DNA of 20,053 bases from Perkinsus chesapeaki (taxonomy: Eukaryota > Perkinsozoa > Perkinsida > Perkinsidae). The notes beneath the pieces are model-generated. The model ran no database searches. It was not told the origin of the DNA and saw only the letters and a program-made list of their open reading frames with translations. The translations under genes and the position numbers were made by a program. The stretch covers positions 1 through 20,053 of the forward strand of contig JAAPAO010000625.1 in assembly GCA_013115145.1 (NCBI GenBank). Direction: 5' to 3'. Position 1 is the first letter of the stretch, and each line of letters begins with the position of its first letter. Positions 10,111 to 19,712 of this stretch are shown here, piece by piece.

Positions 10111-11526
10111 ATGGACGATCAGCAGCTTCAGGCAGGCATTGTAAGCTGGGATTGAAGTGCCATCATTCTGGATAAAAAGGACAGCTAAAACTTGATTGCA
10201 GGATACTATCAGACAAGGACACCATCCAGAGCGGTCCGTTTACCCTGCTGGGGTTCTCATTCGGTGGGATAGGACTGAGGCCATCGGCTATGCCAAAGGG
10301 AAGATGCTTAGACGATTCAAAGGTTCTACCTTCGCTGTCTACCTTCTTCTCTATTGAGATTTCTGCGTCCCAGGGTGGTGCGCTGTCGGCGTGCTTGGCA
10401 CCTTTACCTGGAACATGCAACATTCTCCTGTTCGGCCCGACTGACCTGAAATTATCCAGAGTCAAAGTCTCTATCGGTTCGACAGTAGCCATTGGGATCT
10501 GCTATGCGGCGGCGTTGTAATGGTAGACGTAGGTGCGTAAGGACTTCAAAGACCTCTCCTTCTCCTCTGGGATATCCACGACCGACGGGATGGGAGAAGT
10601 ATTGCTACCGTCCATTTGTCGCCTTGACGAAGGCTGGGAGCGTAACACAGATGTAAGGTGCGGCGGTGAGGTGGATTGACAAGGTTCGCCAACAGACTTG
10701 CACCATCCGCATTTGTATCGAAGAGATCGCCCACACACTGTCATACGGTAAAGCCGGTGGCCATGAACGCCAGCATTCCGGTCCCCAGGACCGGGAGTCG
10801 CAACCTCAGCGTGCCTCAACAAGCAAAGAGACAATGATGGGACGATTCCTCGGACTGTCGAGTGGCATATCGAACAGGCTGACAAGGTCCTTAGTGGTAC
10901 CTCACGAATCATAAACTCGCCAGAGTTTTCACTACCTGGCGCCAAAGGTAAGTTTGACTGTCATTTTATACAGCCGCTCGAGTCAGGCGACACATTCTGC
11001 TTACGTCTTGTATTGCCGGAAGCTGACCGCAGTGAACAACAGGCAACGTGTGGCCTATACCTTGTGAACTAATAGCCGCATCCGAACGCAATTGGAAGGA
11101 TTTCAGGCTCGCTGTCATTCGCCTAATCTAACGAGACAACATGAGCTCCAAATATGTGCGGATTTATCCTTATCAGCCACCAGGCCATCACAGGAAGTCT
11201 TTCGCAACCACCTTCCACGAAACTGTTGAGCTTGCTTGGTTAGATACGAAAGGAGCTCAAGGGAGAGCTCACACACTCCTTGGGGTTCGACCAGTTCTGC
11301 TCAGTATCGTCTGCCTTCGCACGCCTGTCTAGTCAAAGAGAGCTCGTAAGTGTCATAGTTCAACATCATCACCTTGATCGCTATTCAGGCGTTCTTGCTT
11401 GCATTGAAGCATGTTTCAGTGGTCACGACACACGGCAGTTTCTTCGGCAGAGAGGAGACTGAAGGTCGTCTCTACCTGAACTCCTGCGGTTTGTCGGTAA
11501 GTGTGGTGTCGTTTTGGATCCAATGA
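10111..11526 (+). CDS. Protein with a MATH/TRAF-like segment, 11 exons, about 316 residues
   Basis: Proposed exons: 10111-10140, 10202-10322, 10374-10429, 10460-10532, 10600-10652, 10696-10747, 10789-10947, 10987-11063, 11107-11196, 11244-11345, 11389-11526. They sum to 951 nt in frame, and most introns are 39-51 nt. The start is MDDQQLQAG. A middle block runs TVEWHIEQADKVLSG, SRIINSPEFSLPGAKGD, TFCLRLVLPEAD and CGLYLAR. The order W-x-I, Ser-Pro-x-Phe, a Gly turn, an LRL strand, Pro and a small-Leu-Tyr-Leu strand fits the start of a MATH (meprin/TRAF homology) beta-sandwich, a protein-interaction fold. I rate that family call only moderate. The C-terminal part (from IRKELKGELTHSLGFDQF to SCGLSVSVVSFWIQ) is unrecognised. 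Weak points are the 30-nt intron 10430-10459 (a donor at 10391 is an alternative), the GTCTTT donor at 11197, and whether GTAAGT at 11497 is used instead of the stop at 11524-11526. Confidence 0.6.
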
Positions 11527-11986
11527 CGTTCAACAAACCAGGCGTGTATAGAACAGCGAACGCGGCTCACAACAGCACCCCGTTTTGCGCCTAAATAGCT
11601 CCGAGATGCAACGGCTCATGTTAAACTAGCTCCGTGACTGTCTTGCATTGTTGCGTTCGTTAGTAAGTGGGCAGTGTCCTTAGGAAAGAGTGTTTGAAGG
11701 CTTCAGGAGTATGTTCGCTTGTCTCTACATTAGCGGTCTGTCCAAACTGACTGTAACACAACACACGGGCACTGAGAATAACTACGGAGACTAGACGGCT
11801 CAACATTCAGTTTGTCGACGTCGAAACAATTCGACCGAAAAAGGCTAACTAGAAGGCTACATGAAAGACTACCAATTACTACATTACAATGAGTCATCAT
11901 GTCAAACCTGCACTGGTGCAATATTGGCCTAGTAACATAGGAGTGTTACAGGTGATCGTGATTGGGTGGATGCTTGCAACAAAAGT
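11527..11986. other. Intergenic interval between convergent genes
   Basis: These 460 bp separate the plus-strand MATH-like gene from the minus-strand orphan pair. I see no reading frame with domain motifs or consistent splice phases, no tRNA and no clear repeat. If the donor at 11497 is used, a further exon of the left gene could lie here. Confidence 0.5.
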
Positions 11987-12535
11987 TCAGGCTGCTATCA
12001 CTTCTACAGGCTCAAGGTCATGACATCTTCCTTCAGCACTGCAGAAAGTTCTGACGACACCGCAACCGGAGAGCTCCCACAGCCCATCACAGCATCCTAA
12101 TCCACCAGCAACGCGAATTGGACGTCTCTCCGCCCCTCCGTTGGGAGCACAGTACAGCTCGCCATTAACGGTGCCCATAAAGAGACTATCAGATGCCGAA
12201 TGTAGAACAGAGCTCACAACAGCAACACTGTACTCCTTCTCGACCTGCTGGACCATCGAACGATGTAGAGGATGAAGGCTGCGGCGTCTCAAGTATTTCC
12301 GTGGCTCTTTCAGAATGTCCGTCATGAATTTCCAAACCGGACTAGCAATGAAGCTAAGAATGCCGTATTGCTGGACGCTATCATCAGTACGAGCCTGGGT
12401 CATAGACCTCACTCGCGTAGGGCCAAGATATGCCCATACCTCCACGGTCATACTCATATCGCCGACCCCACAGTTGGAAAGGCGAGAAGACAAAATCGCC
12501 AACTTCAGCGGCAGCGAAGACCGAGAAGGCGACAG
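11987..12535 (-). CDS. Orphan protein, tandem copy A (no ATG at the homologous start)
   Basis: Not recognised. Intronless frame ending with TGA at 11989-11987, homologous along its length to the neighbour at 12696-13253. Shared landmarks are SSLPxKLAxL at the N-terminus, a WxxF/FMxxxL segment, VEK/VEE followed by a VxVVSS/VFVVST strand, LFMGTVNGELYCAP, GLGCCDGLWELS, VVRTFCSAEGRCHDL and a terminal EPVEV. Copy B has ATG at the start, but the aligned codon here (12535-12533) is CTG and I find no in-frame ATG upstream before a stop. Options are CTG initiation, use of an ATG about 17 codons in (within VGDMSM), an unseen short upstream exon, or decay. The body is otherwise open and conserved, which argues against simple decay. 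Confidence 0.62.
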   Translation of the reverse strand: MSPSRSSLPLKLAILSSRLSNCGVGDMSMTVEVWAYLGPTRVRSMTQARTDDSVQQYGILSFIASPVWKFMTDILKEPRKYLRRRSLHPLHRSMVQQVEKEYSVAVVSSVLHSASDSLFMGTVNGELYCAPNGGAERRPIRVAGGLGCCDGLWELSGCGVVRTFCSAEGRCHDLEPVEVIAA

Positions 12536-12695
12536 TGTTAAGAAGAAGTGCCTACTAAATAACTAAGCAGCAGAAATCAACAGTAATACCGCGAAGCAAC
12601 TCAACAAGGACCAGGTGGAGGTCAGACAAACGTTGTATTATGCTGCTAATGAAGCATTCAGAGGTAGGATGATAATAATTATAATTATTCGCTGC

Positions 12696-13253
12696 TTAGT
12701 GCGCCACCACCGGCGTGAGGTCATGGCACCTTCCCTTAGCTTGACTAAAGGTTCTGATGGTGCCATCATTCGAAACATCAAAGATGCCGTCACAGCAGCC
12801 CAGGCCCTTCGCAAGGAGAAAAACAGCTGGTGGGGAACACGTCCCAGATAGAGGAGGAGGATGAGGAGCAGGAGCACAAAATAGTTCGCCAGTTACAGTT
12901 CCCATGATAAGGGACTCTGATTCGAAATGGACCAGGGTGCTCACAACGAACACTCGATGGGCTTCCTCAACGCGTCGAACTACTTCCCGATGCCAAGATG
13001 AGGAGCTCTTGCGCCGTAGTCGGCCGCTCCTCATCACCCGAAGCATGAACTCGAAATGCTTGCTCTCCACTATGCTTGAACGATGCAGGTTTCTTTCACT
13101 GGCGTCGCCGATCCGCACCGCGTCGAATGACGTCCGAGCAAGGAACTCCCACACAACTGAGCGCAGGGCGGCGTCACCAGTATCATAGCGACTTATGCGG
13201 GCGTGAAGAAGGGCCAGCTTCTGCGGCAAAGACGATCGTTGGCTGGATGACAT
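12696..13253 (-). CDS. Orphan protein, tandem copy B (185 residues)
   Basis: Not recognised. Single-exon frame from ATG (13253-13251) to TAA (12698-12696), starting MSSSQRSSLPQKLALL. It is collinear with copy A: KLALL/KLAIL, FEFML/WKFMT, VFVVSTLVHFESESLIMG versus VAVVSSVLHSASDSLFMG, GELFCAP/GELYCAP, GLGCCDGIFDV/GLGCCDGLWEL and GRCHDL in both. It carries an extra Pro-rich insertion of about ten residues after the CAP motif. The conserved Cys pairs (GCCDG, RCHD) and alternating hydrophobic strands suggest a compact globular fold. No signal peptide or membrane segment is visible. The ATG is 94 bp downstream, on the minus strand, of the ankyrin-RING stop codon, so the genes are tightly packed. 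Confidence 0.72.
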   Translation of the reverse strand: MSSSQRSSLPQKLALLHARISRYDTGDAALRSVVWEFLARTSFDAVRIGDASERNLHRSSIVESKHFEFMLRVMRSGRLRRKSSSSWHREVVRRVEEAHRVFVVSTLVHFESESLIMGTVTGELFCAPAPHPPPLSGTCSPPAVFLLAKGLGCCDGIFDVSNDGTIRTFSQAKGRCHDLTPVVAH

Positions 13254-13347
13254 AAAGTGAAGTAAAAAAGAAATTTACTGAACAAGAAGAGCATTCGGAA
13301 AAACAAACGACAATCGGGCATCCCCGAGAATATTGAAAAGTTGAACG

Positions 13348-15518
13348 TCACGTGAAGACTTTAAGTCGCTCCTTGATATGGTCCCTGCAGAGCGGGCACT
13401 CCGACCCCAGGCGTTCGCTACATCCGGTGCAAACACACATATGACGGCATGGCATCAGAACCACCGTACCTACGAACATGGTGAGATAGGATACTGACAC
13501 ACCACTAGAGCAGATTACGAAGCTCAGATTGGCACACTACACATAGGGACTCGTCAGTGAGGCTTCGGCAGGTATCGGATGTGCCTGGGAAGATAAGTCA
13601 TATCCGGCTGGGGACGCCGCCCCCGCCGCCGCCGCTGGGTCGAGCCTACCTTGTTGCTTACTACGTTGCTCTCTCTCGCGTCTACGAGCCTCCGCCTCTG
13701 CCTCGATGGCTCGACCTTTTAAACGACGAACTTTACCCATTAGGAATTCCATACGTTCCTCTAGGGCGTGCCACTCTGCGGAAGTTGTCATGAATTCTGA
13801 ATACAATAATGGCCATCAAACTAGACGGTGTCGGCGGTGGTGGCTCACCTTCGACTTCTGAATTGTATGACAGCAGGGCATCATCGAGCTGCTCGACCTT
13901 GGTCCTGATATCCTGGAACGTCTGAGATACCCCTAACTCAAAAGTTAAATATCTTTCAAGCGCGAAGGAGCGACTTACGGTAACTAGATGGATGTTGGTT
14001 GACCTCCGGAGACCTGCCGAGCACCTCCTCTGCTTTCGGTCGGAGGGGAGGGGTCTCGTCATGACACTCTGGCGGGTTCGCTGATGATGATGAAGAAGAG
14101 GAGCCCTCTGGCGCCGCCTTCTTAGGATCGCACACTGGCGAGGCCGGACTTTCGCCGGCAGAGGCAGGCTCCTGTCGTGAAGCGCTCGACTCTGCCTTAA
14201 CCGCGAAGGATTTTTGAGCCCTCAATCTCGCAGCACGACTGAAGGAATTGATAAATAACAATACCGACCACCAGCTTACGATGATGCTCCCATTGCCAGA
14301 GGGGTGATGCCATCATATGCCTGTTTGTGCGGATCTGCCTTGTACTCCAGCAGAACTCTAGCCACAGAGCGAAGCTCTCCTTCCACTGCCAAGTGAAGTG
14401 GGGTGTACCTACACAACAGAGGAACAGTGGACCAGCCACAGCAGCTTTAGGTGCTCTACAGACCTACCCGAATGCATCCTGTACGTTTGGATCGGCTCCA
14501 GCATGGAGGAGGGCTCGGGCAGCATCGGCAGATTTGGCAGAGAACAACAGCGAACTAGGCCTGATGGCGATAACATACCCCAGCTGTGACGTAGCGCTGA
14601 TGTGCGTCACGTCTCTGCCTACACCTTGGCCCCTGCCCGAATGAGCTCTTCACACATCTCCACATGGTCTGCTCTAACTTGAGCTGCTAACGGTGTTACT
14701 CTATGACGGTTGAGGCCTTCCAGATCGATACCTGACATGGAAGGGTGTGCTGGAATAGAACTGACAGCGAAGGTTAGACCAACTCACCAGGATACTCAAG
14801 CAGCATTGGTAATACATACGCATTGTTGCAAACATGAAGGACCTGAACGATTGACAGCGGCGCTGCGAGGCAAAACGGCAAAGTGAAATGGTACGCTATT
14901 GCGAAGTTGGCATTTAGCCCCGAGCAGTAGCCTCACTATCGTAGCTGCCACCTTACCGCTCTCAGAGTTCATCGCCTAAGAAAATAATCGACACAACAGC
15001 AGCAGCAGCACTGTTATCTTACCGCGTAGTGAAGGGCATTGAAGCCTGTCGAGGGGTCACAGTATTTGACTGCAGCTGGACTGGCCTCTATGATAGCCTT
15101 AACCACACCAGAGTGGCCCTTCCTGAACCACCACCATCCCGAATGTCTAGCAGCCCCTCTGACTTACAGAGCACCTTCACAGAGGGCTAAACCGAGATCA
15201 GTTACAGTGTATCGGCAGGTCGACGAGAGAAGGAATGGATTCGACGGTAATGACTCCGAGGATGCCGCGCTTGTCGTATCGGTCTCCGACTGCAATAACA
15301 ATCGCACAACCTGATAGAGTGCTTCAACACACCACGGAATACTTCCACACATCTGTCCTTCCACTTCCAGCAGCACTCAACAGAGCGTCGCCGCCGGAGC
15401 TCGACGTCGTCGGCTTCGATGATGATGAGGATGAGCTAGACTGTTGTTGTTGAGATGGCTGAGGTTGCCCCTTCTTGTCTGGGTTTTTAACGTCTCTTTC
15501 GAGAGATTGCTGCCGCAT
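13348..15518 (-). CDS. Ankyrin-repeat RING-finger protein, probable E3 ubiquitin ligase (500 residues, 13 exons)
   Basis: Exons in transcription order: 15518-15336, 15289-15168, 15122-15023, 14975-14957, 14862-14788, 14731-14623, 14554-14468, 14408-14280, 14238-13979, 13932-13849, 13796-13650, 13584-13519, 13469-13348 (TGA). The total is 1,503 nt; all introns are GT-AG and 41-94 nt. The ATG starts MRQQSLERD, then a Gln/Ser-rich stretch. Ankyrin repeats run from about residue 40 to 275 (GGDALLSAAGSGRTD, GFNALHYAA, RHRVTPLAA, ALLHAGADPNVQDAFGYTPL, LLEYKADPHKQ). A Ser/Pro-rich linker and an Arg/Glu-rich coiled coil follow. A C-terminal C3HC4-type RING (CVVC, then PCRHMCVCTGC, then CPLC) resembles the mahogunin/cIAP style. 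Such proteins transfer ubiquitin to substrates bound by the ankyrin region. The fourth exon is only 19 nt. Its target cannot be inferred. Confidence 0.92.
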
Positions 15519-15651
15519 GTTGAAGGTATCTTTTCGTTAAGGCCAAATTGAGTGTTATGAAAACGCAATGCAGATCGAGTTTGAGATGATTTCACGCATA
15601 CGAGTAACCAATAGAAGTAGTTCAGCAGTGATATAACGGGAAACGAAAGGA

Positions 15652-15673
15652 AACAACAACAACAACAACAACC
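15652..15673. repeat. (AAC)n microsatellite, about 7 units
   Basis: An uninterrupted AAC/CAA triplet run lies in the 214-bp gap between the importin alpha stop and the ankyrin-RING start, both minus-strand genes. It could be part of the 5' UTR or promoter of the ankyrin-RING gene. Confidence 0.9.
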
Positions 15674-15732
15674 GCATAAGAGATTCGAGAGATCAATGTT
15701 CGCAGACAATCATACAGCCAACGGCGACATTC

Positions 15733-18036
15733 TCAGAAGTGGAACCCTCCCGCTGGTTGCTGATCGACACCGAACGAGGAGCTGCCCGCTGGCGGTGCTG
15801 CCGAACCTGACGCGAAATAGCAGATAACTTGTAGCCGTGATGACAGGGAATGCTCCCCACCTGCAGTGGCGAATCCAGAGTGATTGCTGTCCATGTCGCC
15901 TAAACCTTCATCATCATCCTCCTCAACAGGGAAGTAGCTCTCAAGTATGTGCACAGCCTATCCAACGAGTTATACCAATCGAAGATGCCAATCATGGATC
16001 ATCATCACCTTCTCGTATATAGCATCATTTCTATCACCTTGTAGGTCCTCTATCTTAGTCATACCATCCGCTTCTTCTATCAAATGAAGGTATCTAACAA
16101 CGATCATCACATAAGCTCTACCAACCAACTACGTCCTTACGGATTCTCAGTCAGGTCCGGATTCCTCTCTTGAGCCAGGACGCCAACCTGACACCAACCA
16201 TTCTCCGAATCCGCTGCCCCCACCTCTGCAGCAGACTCACCCCAAGTATGTTGTCAATTGCCTCCAAGCAGCAGCCTACTATCTTGGAGTCCGTAACATC
16301 CAGGAGATCACACAGTGGCTTAACACAGCCGTTCTGGACGAGGTAGTCCACCTGCTCCGGGGACCCTCCTGCAGTGGCGTTGGAGACCGCCCAGGCAGCC
16401 TCCTTCTTGACATCGAATTCTGCATTGGCCAGCAACTCTATCAGTTTTCCGAACAGCTAAGGGGACATTTTGCGTCGATGAATGATAATATCGAAGAGCT
16501 AGCTACCCCCTTATTAATGCACTCCTGAATTTGTTCCCTGTTACCAGCGGTGATGTTCGATATCGACCAGCAGGCCTCCTTACGAAGATTCTGAAGAGAT
16601 AGGGATAGCAGCTGGCTGGGCCAAAAGCAGCGGTATTGCCTTCTTAGGACTGTACAATAGACCATGTAATGCCTCCACGCCACCGCAGTTGACAACCTGC
16701 TGAGTTTGGTTGTCATCACCAGTCACTATATTGCCGACCGCTCCTAAGAGAGGATGATGTCCACGGTAAACGTCAGTACATTTGTACGTAGGGCAGGAGT
16801 CTGGACAAGTGTGCTGCTGTGTTTAAGTAGCTCCACCAGCCTAGGGCATGCTCCCGTATCGAGCACCGCTTGAATGCGATCACTCGGGCCATCAGTAACA
16901 TACGATAAAGCCCAACATGCATCCGTTGTCACTTCCACCTGCCGATAAATTTCCTAATACGAGTGTAAGCAGGATTCTACGTCATTGCTGTTGATGAGCT
17001 GCGCCAAGAGTGGTAGGGCCGGTGCGATGGCCAGGATGGGAGGCTGGGGCTTCCCACGGCAAAGATTGGAGAGAGCCCAAGTAGCATTTCGGAACAGAGA
17101 GACTTGCTCGGTGTCCTTAAACAGGTTTAGAATCCCTGGCAAGACGTTGGCCTCAAGCACCTGTAGAATAACAACGTTAGGTCGGTGTCTACGGACTGCG
17201 AAGAAGCTTCCGATGGCCCTTTAGTACCATATCCCTCAGACGTGGAGAATCACCAGCGATGTTGCCCAGAGCCCAAACAGCTTGCTCGCGGACCTCGCCG
17301 TCGGGGGACGCCAACAGGGCGACAAAGAGCGGAATGGTGCCTTACAGGAAAGCCTCAATGGTAGCCGGATTGACAGTAACCTACCCGCTGCTACAACCGC
17401 CTCGGTTTGAGCACGTGTCCCACTGGCAATGTTAGTGAGAACCTACAGGGATACACAGTAGCAGACGAAGATGATAGAGCTTACCCAGGCAGCCTCAAAC
17501 TGAAGCTTAGGACGTTGAGTGTCTTGAAGGAAGACTACCATACGGGGAATGAGCCCAGCATCTATAACCTGCAATTGACCGAATGCCTTAATGATATTAG
17601 GTATTTTTGTTACATATTGTATTGGTGGATTCTTCGCTATTGACAACAGCCTTCTAACATACTGTGTAGCTCTGAACTGTGTATCAGAATCCGTCGAATT
17701 GCACCCTACAACCGCCTCTTGTAGCTCTGCCAGGTTAGGTGCGCTCGTCGTTGACTGCGTTGTTGTTGTTGCTAAGATGATCCCCAGTCCTCCAATCCCA
17801 CCAATCCCCATTAGCACTACCAGCGTCATCAGATGACCCAACATCCATCCTTCTCCTATGGGCCAACTGCTTCTCTTTCTCAGCCTTTCGGATCTGTACA
17901 GCTTCATCCTCTCTACGACGTCTCGAATCTTCAAAGTCGCCGGTCTGGCATAATCCTTGTCCAGTATCCATCAGGCCAACATTACCTTTTTATAGTTCTT
18001 CCGTCGAGCTGCAATCCGATCTTCAATATTAGACAT
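15733..18036 (-). CDS. Importin subunit alpha (karyopherin alpha), with an apparent one-base frameshift
   Basis: Nuclear import adaptor that binds classical nuclear localisation signals and importin beta. Exons: 18036-17986, 17944-17821, 17771-17614, 17568-17485, 17442-17385, 17340-17228, 17160-16981, 16938-16788, 16743-16640, 16590-16507, 16456-16141, 16093-16009, 15957-15861, 15806-15733. The N-terminal importin-beta-binding domain shows [16 protein letters not shown] and IRKAEKEK. The armadillo array follows, with [82 protein letters not shown] and [13 protein letters not shown], so the Trp/Asn ladder is present. The acidic C-terminus has [17 protein letters not shown] and [15 protein letters not shown]. 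Intron 16639-16591 is GC-AG. In exon 16456-16141 the frame must shift at the CCCC run 16240-16243 to join AIDNIL to GESAAEVG. The total, 1,679 nt, is one short of a multiple of three. The 54-nt intron 15860-15807 could also be read through. Confidence 0.95.
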
Positions 18037-18275
18037 GATTCGTTACGACTAGTGCCGTCAGCAACTTCAAGATAAAAGGGCTCGAACACCTTGGCGTGCG
18101 CGATATGTAAATCTTACACTCTTGCATTTCCTCAACGCTGTCGATCGCGCGTCCGTCCCTCGGCCCACTTTGCAAACACGTCTTTTGATCGTGTCTTCGT
18201 CCCGTTGGTACATCCACTGTTATCCACGGGCATCATCTTATGACTCTATCTCATTCTGCTATCCTGTCCTATGCT
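18037..18275. promoter_or_regulatory. Shared divergent promoter region
   Basis: These 239 bp separate the start codons of importin alpha (minus) and the zinc-finger gene (plus), so they must hold both 5' UTRs and promoters, possibly shared. The plus strand is pyrimidine-rich in the right half, next to the zinc-finger start. I see no clear TATA box or other known element. Confidence 0.5.
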
Positions 18276-19329
18276 ATGGACAATAACCAAGTAAGCTTCT
18301 TCATCACCCTTGCATTACCGGCATTGGTCGCGCCTCTGCTGGTTCACCAATGATACTTCGGGATGGCTGATATCTCACTGTTCTGCTCAGATGCTTCCTC
18401 CTCCTCCACCCCCGCCTCCTGGTCCCCCTCCTGATGTTGCTGCTGCCCCTGTAACTTCCCTCACTCGTCCTCTCCCTTCTGTTGAAAGCGGAGGATGGAA
18501 GTGCGGCAGGTGTGGTAACGTCAATTACTCCCATAAGTTATTCTGCAACATGAGGAAGTGCAACGCGCCGAAGCCTCTGGGCAGCTGGACCTGCCATAGC
18601 TGTGGTAGGTTGAATGAAGCTCGGCGGCCCGGGAGCTGTTGTTTAGGTTCCGGAAGCGAAAAGCCGTTGGCTCGTGATTGCAGCAAGTGCTTGACAACCC
18701 GCAACACAACGAAAGAAGAGGATATTCTGATAGAAGCCCATCGCACTGGCGCCTTACCATCGTATGCGACGCGGAAGAATTCTTTCCCACAGGAGTTCCT
18801 CGCGGCTCCTTTCGGCTCGTGGATATGCGTAAAATGCAATAATGTCAACTGGCCGGCTAGAACTACTTGTAACGGACGTCACTGTCAGAAGAGCAGAGAC
18901 GTAGCTGACATAGAATATACAAGGAACTTCAGGTTGGACCTGGAGAAACGTGGGTTTGCTGTCGACTTAATTAATACGACCACAACTGCTACGGTGCCGT
19001 CCTGCTCCCCGTTGCCGGGTTCAACCGTAGCTAGCGGGAGCGCAACCCCCACAGGTGTCAGCCGTGGTGTTCTTCGTGATGCTCCTCAAATGCCAGCCCC
19101 ACGCTTGGAATCTGGTAGAGAAGGATATCAGGTGGAAGTTGTTGACATGGTGAATGCGATTCTTACCGGAGAACCTCCTCGCTCTAGTGCGGGTCATGCT
19201 CTAAGAACCGATCCACCGGGAAGTTGGATCTGCCCTACCTGTGGTAATGTGAACTGGCCAAAAAGGACACATTGCAATAAGCATGGGTGTGGAGTAGAAA
19301 AACCGGCCCAAGCGGTTGTGAGATCTTAG
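18276..19329 (+). CDS. RanBP2-type zinc-finger protein (about 317 residues)
   Basis: Probable single-stranded RNA-binding protein. Exon 1 is 18276-18290 (MDNNQ), followed by a GTAAGC donor and a 100-nt intron ending TTCTGCTCAG; exon 2 is 18391-19329 (TAG). If the intron is wrong, the ATG at 18391 gives almost the same product. A poly-Pro stretch (residues 8-19) precedes three good fingers of form W-x-C-x2-C-x3-N-x6-C-x4-C: Cys43/46/57/62, Cys151/154/165/170 and Cys286/289/300/305, each with Trp two residues before the first Cys and the conserved Asn. A fourth, between them (from W71 TCHSCG), has the first Cys pair and the Asn but shifted, incomplete later cysteines, so it is degenerate. The x4 spacing between the last two Cys differs from the animal x2 form. 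RNA binding follows from the family; the RNA partner is unknown. Confidence 0.9.
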
Positions 19330-19353
19330 GTTGCTATTAACGTGCTACATTAG

Positions 19354-19392
19354 TATGCTCTGAAGCATATCTAAGCGACCACTTCTGTGGTC
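19354..19392 (+). other. Two consecutive small hairpins in the probable 3' UTR
   Basis: TATGCT-CTGA-AGCATA (19354-19369) and GACCAC-TTCT-GTGGTC (19377-19392) are both perfect 6-bp stems with 4-nt loops, 7 nt apart. They start 24 nt after the zinc-finger stop codon and are followed by TATTAAAAATATG. They could be a 3' UTR structure or a 3'-end processing signal; this is inference. Confidence 0.55.
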
Positions 19393-19712
19393 TATTAAAA
19401 ATATGTTGTTGTATAGAAGTGCCTTGATGCCTGGATCACATGTCTCATGGTGCGAATAAGTAAACAGTTGTTAAATGCCATGACGGGACTATCCCAGTGG
19501 TAGACTATAATAAAATAATACTTGCTTTGAGTTGCTAGTGATAATATGGATACGAAGAACATGGGAACGCAACGTCTACCGGGCTATTCAAATACGATCA
19601 TGGTCACAGTAAGCGACAATGTATTACTATGTGATCACTGAGGACAACCATAGTCATAATCACGCAGTTCAATCGCGCTGACTGACAAACTTCTAAACTG
19701 GCACCGGTAGCT

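Noticed and set aside
10163-10945. Two minus-strand open frames (110 and 147 codons) suggesting a reverse-strand gene
   Set aside because: Plus-strand exons here join in phase through several 41-67-nt GT-AG introns and continue into strong GTAAGT introns downstream. The minus frames need no shared splicing and end in nothing recognisable.
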